Assembly: GCA_947462865.1 (NCBI GenBank)
Contig: CANHRW010000103.1
Coordinates: forward strand, 1-7,201
Direction: 5' to 3'
DNA: 7,201 nucleotides
From: Bacteroidota bacterium
Lineage (GTDB): Bacteria; Bacteroidota; Bacteroidia; UKL13-3
Shown: one piece after another, positions 1 to 5,596 of the stretch
How positions within the stretch are numbered: the first letter of the stretch is position 1
How the letters are laid out: each line of letters begins with the position of its first letter
Program-made: the position numbers and the translations under genes
Notes under the pieces: generated by a model
What the model saw: the letters and a program-made list of their open reading frames with translations, nothing else
Told to the model about the DNA's origin: nothing
The model's database searches: none

Positions 1-176
1 AGGATATCTGGAAGTATTTAGATTCAAAACCCCAGACATTAACGGCCAAAGACCACCGTCCAGCTTACGGAACTGATGGCGATTACTATAGCAAACCTTC
101 TTGTGAAGACATTTTTGAAAAAGTACTGTCTATGATGAATGAATACGACCCTGGTCAATTCAAATCATTTATTTAG
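1..176 (+). CDS. C-terminal end of an unidentified protein (partial)
   Basis: An open frame enters from the left edge (first whole codon at base 3) and stops at TAG 174-176, leaving 57 visible residues. The end is soluble-looking, rich in Asp, Tyr and Lys, with no membrane segment and no motif I recognise; it closes with YDPGQFKSFI. It is the only plus-strand gene here and converges on lspA, with 10 bases between the two stop codons. A good intrinsic terminator follows at 206-242, which supports this being the true end of a transcribed gene. I do not assign a function. Confidence 0.7.
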   Translation, partial: DIWKYLDSKPQTLTAKDHRPAYGTDGDYYSKPSCEDIFEKVLSMMNEYDPGQFKSFI

Positions 177-186
177 ATTTAACTTT

Positions 187-780
187 TTAGTTGGATTCTA
201 TTTCTGCCCCGCTTGAATTTGTTTCAACCGGGGCTTGTTTTTGAAACAATAGGATAAGGACAAAACCAACACTGATTGCAGCATCAGCTATATTGAATAC
301 TGGTCTAAAAAACTCAAATTCTTCTCCTGCCCAAAATGGGAACCATCTAGGGATGGAGGTTTGAAATAAGGGAAAATAAAACATATCTACTACCCTGCCA
401 TGAAACCAGGTATCGTACTGAAACAATACCCCAAAAAATACAGAATCAATGATATTGCCAATTGCACCAGCAGCTATCATTGTCCACGCCAAAACATAAG
501 TAGTGCCTGCATTCTTTTTTAACAAGTCTAGTATATACCATAAAATTCCACCTACAAAAATGATTCGAAAAAGCGTTAGTAAAACTTTACCGAGTTTACC
601 TCCAAATTCAATTCCGAATGCCATTCCATAATTTTCAGTAAAATGTAACTTGAACCAATTGCCAATTACAGCTATTTCTTCCCCAATGTAAAAATGATTT
701 TTGATGTACAATTTTGTCCATTGGTCAATTATAATGATAGAAGCAATTACCAAAAGCGGAAGGATGTATTTTTTGTTCAT
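187..780 (-). CDS. lspA: Lipoprotein signal peptidase (signal peptidase II)
   Basis: LspA is the inner-membrane aspartyl protease that removes the signal peptide of prolipoproteins after lipid attachment to the +1 cysteine. The protein is 197 residues from the ATG at 778-780. Visible family marks are the early DQWTK motif (Asp19), the TENYGMAFG motif (Asn50), and the two catalytic aspartates: Asp112 in GAIGNIIDS and Asp166 in FNIADAAIS. Four hydrophobic segments fit the family topology. It is longer than the usual ~160-170 residues because of an inserted loop between the two aspartates (about 116-160), which I associate with Bacteroidota LspA. The reading frame stays open to an ATG at 834, but that ATG lies in the upstream terminator hairpin and would add 18 atypical residues, so I chose 780. 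No Shine-Dalgarno is seen. Function is certain from motifs; the start is very likely. Confidence 0.95.
   Translation of the reverse strand: MNKKYILPLLVIASIIIIDQWTKLYIKNHFYIGEEIAVIGNWFKLHFTENYGMAFGIEFGGKLGKVLLTLFRIIFVGGILWYILDLLKKNAGTTYVLAWTMIAAGAIGNIIDSVFFGVLFQYDTWFHGRVVDMFYFPLFQTSIPRWFPFWAGEEFEFFRPVFNIADAAISVGFVLILLFQKQAPVETNSSGAEIESN
206..242 (+). terminator. Intrinsic terminator of the plus-strand gene, inside lspA
   Basis: GCCCCG (206-211) pairs with CGGGGC (229-234). After one C-C mismatch the stem continues as TTGAA/TTCAA (213-217 with 223-227) around a five-base loop. TTGTTTTTT follows directly on the plus strand, so it works for the gene ending at 176. Read on the minus strand no T-run follows the stem, so it does not look bidirectional. 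It lies within codons for the hydrophilic C-terminal tail of LspA. Confidence 0.8.
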
Positions 781-786
781 TATTGG

Positions 787-794
787 CAAAGCTA
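787..794 (-). promoter_or_regulatory. Candidate lspA promoter -7 element (TAGCTTTG)
   Basis: The minus strand reads TAGCTTTG, a perfect match to the Bacteroidota -7 consensus TAnnTTTG, six bases upstream of the lspA ATG. A TTTG at 809-812 could be the -33 box, but the 14-base spacer is shorter than the usual ~17-23. If used, transcription would begin almost at the start codon, giving a leaderless or nearly leaderless mRNA. The match is short and could be chance. Confidence 0.35.
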
Positions 795-810
795 TTGAAT
801 TGAATGGGCA

Positions 811-841
811 AAAAAAAACTGTGTCTATTGACACAGTTTTT
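811..841 (-). terminator. Intrinsic terminator after the H1/DksA-like gene
   Basis: A 12-bp perfect stem (814-825 with 830-841; core ACTGTGTC/GACACAGT) closes a four-base loop. On the minus strand it is followed by an unbroken T-run. It starts 22 bases beyond the stop codon of the H1/DksA-like gene (864-866). It should end the ileS - H1/DksA transcript, so lspA is either read through or separately promoted. The plus-strand reading also has a short T-run, but no plus-strand gene needs it. Confidence 0.85.
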
Positions 842-863
842 AAAACGAATTAAAAGCGTTTAA

Positions 864-2159
864 TTATTTATACTGTTTTAATTTTGCTTCCATACTCAAG
901 GTGGTATGTGGAACTGCTCTCAATCTTTCTTTTGAGATCAATTTGCCTGTTTCTCTACAAATACCATATGTTTTATTTTCTATACGGATGAGTGCATTTT
1001 CTAAATTTTCCATGAATTTTCTGAGCCTAGCCGCTGATTGACTTAAAAATTCTTTTTCAGAAGTTGATGATCCATCATCAATTTTGTTATAGGCATTGTC
1101 AGTATCCGCACCATTTAAGCCTGGATTTTGCATTTGCCCCATTAGGTTATTGTATTCTTCTCTAACTGGACCCAATTTTCTGAGAATTATCTCCTTAAAC
1201 TCCGCCAAATCGGCATCACTGTATCTTTTAGATTCAACAATAGGTGCAGCAATTTGGGTTTCTACAAAAACAGGTGTTTTACTCACAACTGGAACTAAAG
1301 GTTTCACCGGTTTTTTGTTATTGAGTGGTTTTAAATTACCTGAATGAACTGGCTTTGCAGCTGCCTTTTTAGAAGGTAGCGGTTTAGAAGGAGCAGCAGG
1401 AACTTTTGCTGGTTTAGCCTTTGCAATGACTGCTTTGGTTGGCACTGAAACTTTCACTGCCTTTTTAGGTGCGATTACTTTTTTAGCTGGTGCTTTTTTA
1501 GCAACTGACTTTTTAGCAACAGTTTTTTTAACCGCTACTTTTTTGACAATAGTTTTTTTGGCAGGAGCTTTTTTAGCTACTGATTTTTTTACAATTACTT
1601 TTTTAGCTGGTGCTTTTTTAACCACAGGCTTTTTAGTAACAGTTTTTTTAACTGCTACTTTCTTTGCTACCACTTTCTTTGCTACAGATTTCTTAACAAT
1701 TACTTTTTTGGCTGGTGCTTTTTTGGCCACAGGCTTTTTTGCTACCACTTTTTTAGCAACTACCTTTTTAGCTATTGCTTTCTTAGCTACCATTTTTTTA
1801 ACTGGAGCCTTTTTAACAACTGGCTTTTTTGCAGCTACTTTTTTAGCAACCACTTTTTGGGCAGGAGCTTTTTTAACTACTGGCTTTTTAGCCACTACTT
1901 TTTTAACTGCTGCTTTTTTGACTACAGTTTTTTTGGCAGGAGCTTTTTTAGCTACTGGCTTTTTAGCCACTACTTTTTTCACTGCTGCTTTCTTAACAAC
2001 AGTTTTTTTAGCTACTACTTTTTTTGTTGGAGCAGCTTTAGCAACCTTTTTTGGTGCTTGTTTTTTGACAGGAGCTTTGCTAACTGCCTTTTTAACCACT
2101 TTTTTGGCAACCTTAACTGCTGCTTTTTTTGTGGTAACCTTTTTAATCTTCTTAGCCAT
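864..2159 (-). CDS. DksA/TraR-like protein with long histone-H1-like lysine-rich N-terminus
   Basis: The 431-residue protein has two parts. Residues 1-284 are extremely basic and low in complexity. Within them, residues 45-229 are 37 uninterrupted pentapeptides of the form [AVT]KKx[VAPI], with KK in 36 of 37, like histone H1 tails and bacterial H1-like proteins (Hc1, BpH1, AlgP); non-specific DNA or RNA binding is inferred. After a Pro/Lys linker, residues about 313-431 resemble DksA/TraR: two helices forming a coiled-coil hairpin with an acidic tip (DTDNA, 352-356), then the zinc-finger position YGICRETGK...RAVPHTTLSMEAK. Only one of four zinc cysteines remains (Cys401; the others are Thr404, Ser422, Ala425). 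DksA binds RNA polymerase through its secondary channel; whether this protein does is unknown. The ATG at 2157-2159 is 7 bases after ileS and gives MAKKIKKV; the in-frame ATG at 2207 would overlap ileS by 41 bases. It probably shares the ileS transcript. Confidence 0.85.
   Translation of the reverse strand: MAKKIKKVTTKKAAVKVAKKVVKKAVSKAPVKKQAPKKVAKAAPTKKVVAKKTVVKKAAVKKVVAKKPVAKKAPAKKTVVKKAAVKKVVAKKPVVKKAPAQKVVAKKVAAKKPVVKKAPVKKMVAKKAIAKKVVAKKVVAKKPVAKKAPAKKVIVKKSVAKKVVAKKVAVKKTVTKKPVVKKAPAKKVIVKKSVAKKAPAKKTIVKKVAVKKTVAKKSVAKKAPAKKVIAPKKAVKVSVPTKAVIAKAKPAKVPAAPSKPLPSKKAAAKPVHSGNLKPLNNKKPVKPLVPVVSKTPVFVETQIAAPIVESKRYSDADLAEFKEIILRKLGPVREEYNNLMGQMQNPGLNGADTDNAYNKIDDGSSTSEKEFLSQSAARLRKFMENLENALIRIENKTYGICRETGKLISKERLRAVPHTTLSMEAKLKQYK
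1473..2027 (-). repeat. 37 tandem 15-bp units encoding xKKxx pentapeptides
   Basis: The coding strand has a strict 15-base period: every unit carries two lysine codons (mostly AAA AAA or AAA AAG), seen on the plus strand as T-runs every 15 bases. Thirty-six of 37 units encode KK at positions 2-3; the exception is AQKVV at about 1848-1862. Higher-order copies are visible, including a 75-bp duplication (1863-1937 and 1938-2012) and the motif KKAPAKKVIVKKSVAKK twice, 105 bp apart. The periodicity keeps the frame, so selection on protein is evident. Such arrays are prone to length change between strains. Confidence 0.95.
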
Positions 2160-2166
2160 ACTCAAT

Positions 2167-5100
2167 TTACGCTTTTTGTATACTGATTCGAACTGTATTT
2201 TCGTCAACTTCTATTGTATGATTAAGGCTTTCAGCACTTTCAAATACCATATCGTTGGCTAACAGTTCGGTGCAAATATACATTTTGAACTGATTAATAG
2301 CACTTTTTATGTAATCATGGGCCTCAATTTTTATTTGAATGCGGTCCATTACCTCAAATTGCTGTTCTTTTCGGAGTCCTTGTAATTTACTAATGATTTC
2401 TCTGGCTATGCCTTCTTGCTTTAGGGCATCATCTACCTCAATATCAAGGGCTACGCTTATTTTACCCTGTGAAGCTACCTTATATCCTGTAATTTCTTTT
2501 GAAACAATTTCTACATCAGCCAATTCTATACTAACACCCTCACCTTCAACACTTAAAACTAAAACTCCCTCTGTTTCTAATTGGGTTATTTCTTGTTGGT
2601 TCAATAAAAGAATGGCTGCAGCTACTGCTTTCATTTTTGCCCCTACTTTTTTCCCTAAAACTTTAAAGTTGGGTTTGATTGATTTATCTATTGCGTCAAC
2701 AAAATTTAATTGTTTGACATTGACCTCTGCCAAAATCAAATCTTTTACATGTTCAATTTTTTCTTGAATGGATAGATCTACCAACGGAATTAAAATTTGT
2801 TTCAAGGGTTGCCTTACCTTGATATTTTCTTTTTTTCTGATAGACAATACCAATGAAGAGATGATTTGAGCATATTCCATTTGTTCTTCCAATACCAAAT
2901 CAATTGCACTTTCATTGACTTTAGGAAAATCAGTTAAATGAACTGACTGAGCATTTCCATTTAAATTTTTGAACAACCAATCTGAGAAAAAGGGTGCAAA
3001 TGCAGACATCAACTGACTGGTTACCAACAAACATTCATACAAAGTTTCGTAGGCTGCTTGTTTGTCTTGGTTCATTTCGCCTTTCCAAAATCTTCTTCTG
3101 CTCAAACGCACATGCCAATTGGATAAATGATCGGACACAAACTCTTCTATTGCCCTACATGCGGGAGTAGGATCATAAGCATCCATGTGGGTGGTTACCT
3201 TTTTTACCAAACTTTGCAATTTTGAATAAATCCAGCGATCTAATTCGGTTCTACTTGCTACTGTTGTTAGCTTATCGGGGTTGAATTCAAACCCATCAAT
3301 ATTGGCATAAATGGCAAAAAACGAATAGGTATTGTACAAGGTGCCAAAGAATTTTCTTTGCGATTCTGCAACACCTTCAATGTCAAATTTGAGATTGTCC
3401 CAAGGGTCACTGTTAGAAAGCATGTACCAACGAGTTGCATCGGCACCATACTTGGAAATGGTTGTAAAAGGGTCTACAACATTGCCTAACCTTTTGCTCA
3501 TTTTATTGCCATTTTTGTCTAGTACCAAGCCATTTGCAATGACATTTTTGTAGGCAATACCATCAAACAATAAAACTGACAAGGCGTGTAAAGTAAAGAA
3601 CCATCCTCTGGTTTGGTCTACTCCTTCGGCTATAAAATCGGCAGGAAAATTGTTTTTAAATGTTTCTTCATTCTCAAAAGGCCAATGCCATTGGGCATAG
3701 GGCATGGCACCACTGTCAAACCAAACATCTATTAAATCAGACTCTCTGAACATTTTTTCACCAGTTGATGAAACCAATATGATCTCATCTACATAAGGTT
3801 TGTGAAAATCTTTGAGTTCAAAACCCTTTGGCATGTAGCCTTTTTCAATAGATACCGCTATCTCAGCATTGAGCTGCTCCAAAGAACCAATGCATTTTGT
3901 TTCATCTTGGTTTTCTGTTCTCCAAATGGGTAGTGGAGTTCCCCAATACCTAGACCTAGATAAATTCCAATCAACTAAGTTTTCTAGCCAATTACCAAAC
4001 CTACCAGTACCTGTATGTGCAGGCTTCCAGTTGATTTGTTGGTTCAATGCCACCAACCTGTCTTTAACTGCTGTTGTTTTGATAAACCAACTTTCTAAAG
4101 GATAATACAAAATTGGCTTATCTGTTCTCCAACAATGGGGGTAGGTATGGTCGTATTTTTCTTTTTTAAAGAGCTTCCCTTCAGTTTGCAGTTTTAAAAT
4201 GATGCGCTCATCTACGCTCAGGTAAGTTAATTTAGAAGTATCTTTAATGACACCAGATAACTTGTTTTTTTGGATGAGCAAATCAGCTGCTTTATCGGCC
4301 TCTGTTAAATAGGCTTCTTTAACATATTCTTCACCGAAGAGAAATGTTCCATCGTTGACTTCAGGTAAAAACTTACCTCGTTTATCTACCAATGTCAATG
4401 AACCAATACCATGTTGTTTGGCTACTTTAAAGTCATCTGCACCAAAACTTGGCGCAATGTGTACAATACCTGTTCCATCTTCAGTGGTTACAAAATCTCC
4501 GGTAATGACTTCAAATGCTTTCCCATTTTCTACTTGAGCAAAAGGTAACAATTGCTCATACACAAGGCCTTTTAAGTCAGCCCCTTTCACTTCTTTTAAC
4601 ACCTCGAAAGGAATGAGTTTGTCACCAGCATTGTATGTCTCAAACGCCAGCTCAGCTTGTTCTTGTTTGAAATATTTAGACAACAAATCTTTGGCGAGAA
4701 TGACCGCACAAACTTGGTATGTGAAGGGATGATAAGTTTTTACAACAACATAATTGATTTTTTCACCTACTGCCAAAGCGGTATTTGATGGCAAAGTCCA
4801 TGGAGTTGTTGTCCAGGCAAGGGCATAAACCAAATCGGTATCTATGGCCAAAGATCCAGCATTTTTTAACTGAAACATGGCTACGGCTGTTTGGTCTTTT
4901 ACATCTTTGTAAGTACCTGGCTGATTGAGCTCATGGGAACTCAAACCAGTACCAGCAGCAGGAGAATACGGCTGTATGGTATGTCCTTTGTATAAATAAC
5001 CTTTGTCGTATAATTTTTTTAAGATAGACCAAAGGCTCTCGATATAGTTGTTTTCGTATGTAATGTAGGGATCATTTAGATTGACCCAATACCCCATTTG

Positions 5101-5511
5101 CTCTGTAAGGTTGTTCCAGATATCGGTAAATTTCATGACATCTTTGCGACAAGCCTCATTGTATTCGGCAACAGATATCTTGGTTCCAATGTCTTCTTTG
5201 GTTATTCCCAAAGTTTTTTCTACTTGAAGCTCTACCGGTAAACCATGTGTATCCCAACCCGCTTTACGGTTAACTTGAAAACCTTTGAGCGTATTGTACC
5301 TGCAAAAGATATCTTTTACGGTTCTGCTCATGACATGGTGTATTCCGGGTAAGCCATTTGCACTTGGAGGTCCTTCATAAAAAACAAAAGAGAGTGAACC
5401 CGCTCTATTTTCTATGCTTTTCTCAAAAATCCGGTTTGTATTCCAAAATGCTAAAACTTCAGATTCAAAAGCCGGGAAATCTAATTTTTTGATTTCTCTG
5501 TATTTGCTCAT
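2167..5511 (-). CDS. ileS: Isoleucyl-tRNA synthetase, long form (IleRS2-like)
   Basis: Cytoplasmic class I synthetase that charges tRNA-Ile with isoleucine. The 1114 residues contain, in order: the first signature in GPPSANGLPGIHH (47-59), with HIGH replaced by GIHH; a CP1 editing domain with WTTTPWTLPSN (233-243) and GTGIVHIAPSFGADD (346-360), which hydrolyses misacylated Val-tRNA; LSRSRYWGTPLPIW (517-530); VWFDSGAMPYAQ (596-607); EGVDQTRGWFFTLH (629-642); the KMSKS loop as KMSKR (670-674); an anticodon-binding helical domain (about 755-900); and a long C-terminal extension without the Cys4 zinc finger of E. coli-type IleRS. Length and the absence of that finger fit the eukaryote-like IleRS2 class. 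The ATG at 5509-5511 is the natural start (MSKYREIKKLDFPAFE); no Shine-Dalgarno precedes it. The H1/DksA-like gene follows after 7 bases. Intact, with no missing catalytic block apart from the swapped signature. Confidence 0.97.
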   Translation of the reverse strand: MSKYREIKKLDFPAFESEVLAFWNTNRIFEKSIENRAGSLSFVFYEGPPSANGLPGIHHVMSRTVKDIFCRYNTLKGFQVNRKAGWDTHGLPVELQVEKTLGITKEDIGTKISVAEYNEACRKDVMKFTDIWNNLTEQMGYWVNLNDPYITYENNYIESLWSILKKLYDKGYLYKGHTIQPYSPAAGTGLSSHELNQPGTYKDVKDQTAVAMFQLKNAGSLAIDTDLVYALAWTTTPWTLPSNTALAVGEKINYVVVKTYHPFTYQVCAVILAKDLLSKYFKQEQAELAFETYNAGDKLIPFEVLKEVKGADLKGLVYEQLLPFAQVENGKAFEVITGDFVTTEDGTGIVHIAPSFGADDFKVAKQHGIGSLTLVDKRGKFLPEVNDGTFLFGEEYVKEAYLTEADKAADLLIQKNKLSGVIKDTSKLTYLSVDERIILKLQTEGKLFKKEKYDHTYPHCWRTDKPILYYPLESWFIKTTAVKDRLVALNQQINWKPAHTGTGRFGNWLENLVDWNLSRSRYWGTPLPIWRTENQDETKCIGSLEQLNAEIAVSIEKGYMPKGFELKDFHKPYVDEIILVSSTGEKMFRESDLIDVWFDSGAMPYAQWHWPFENEETFKNNFPADFIAEGVDQTRGWFFTLHALSVLLFDGIAYKNVIANGLVLDKNGNKMSKRLGNVVDPFTTISKYGADATRWYMLSNSDPWDNLKFDIEGVAESQRKFFGTLYNTYSFFAIYANIDGFEFNPDKLTTVASRTELDRWIYSKLQSLVKKVTTHMDAYDPTPACRAIEEFVSDHLSNWHVRLSRRRFWKGEMNQDKQAAYETLYECLLVTSQLMSAFAPFFSDWLFKNLNGNAQSVHLTDFPKVNESAIDLVLEEQMEYAQIISSLVLSIRKKENIKVRQPLKQILIPLVDLSIQEKIEHVKDLILAEVNVKQLNFVDAIDKSIKPNFKVLGKKVGAKMKAVAAAILLLNQQEITQLETEGVLVLSVEGEGVSIELADVEIVSKEITGYKVASQGKISVALDIEVDDALKQEGIAREIISKLQGLRKEQQFEVMDRIQIKIEAHDYIKSAINQFKMYICTELLANDMVFESAESLNHTIEVDENTVRISIQKA

Positions 5512-5555
5512 TGTATGGTATGCTCTTTTTTAGGGATTCAACTCCTCTAATCTTG

Positions 5556-5563
5556 CGAAAATA
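5556..5563 (-). promoter_or_regulatory. Weak candidate ileS promoter element (TATTTTCG)
   Basis: The 85-base gap before ileS contains, on the minus strand, TATTTTCG, one mismatch from TAnnTTTG, 44 bases upstream of the start codon. No convincing TTTG lies at the expected -33 distance. The element sits between the arms of an imperfect inverted repeat (5510-5524 and 5573-5582). No hairpin terminator for the transporter gene is visible in this gap, so ileS could instead be read through from upstream. Confidence 0.25.
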
Positions 5564-5596
5564 CTAATTTATAGCATACAATAGAAACAGAAATTC

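Noticed and set aside
781..834. Alternative lspA start 18 codons upstream (ATG at 832-834)
   Set aside because: That start lies inside the terminator hairpin, and the extra residues are unlike any LspA N-terminus; MNKKYILPLL is the typical beginning.
848..865. AATTAAA/TTTAATT hairpin at the stop codon of the H1/DksA-like gene
   Set aside because: Only seven A-T pairs with a four-base loop; too weak to be a terminator next to the strong hairpin at 811-841, and expected by chance in AT-rich DNA.
1473..2027. Regular repeats that might be a CRISPR array or non-coding satellite
   Set aside because: The period is 15 bases with no unique spacers, it is strictly in phase with codons, and it encodes a consistent protein pattern.
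1857..2186. A 109-codon plus-strand frame rich in Phe, Tyr and Ser
   Set aside because: Another antisense frame over the same 15-bp repeats; compositional artefact without start signals or homology.
2160..2207. Alternative start of the H1/DksA-like gene at 2207
   Set aside because: It would overlap the end of ileS by 41 bases and adds residues that are merely the shifted frame of ileS codons; MAKKIKKV at 2159 begins the basic tail directly.
1426..2262. A 278-codon plus-strand frame with FL-rich pentapeptides resembling a pentapeptide-repeat or membrane protein
   Set aside because: It is the antisense image of the AAA AAA lysine repeats; TTT-rich complement gives Phe/Leu every five residues. 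The minus-strand frame continues into a recognisable DksA domain, and the plus frame runs into ileS without any domain.
2339..2767. Plus-strand frame of 142 codons, and similar frames inside ileS and the transporter
   Set aside because: Antisense shadows of well-supported coding sequences, with no domains or promoter signals.
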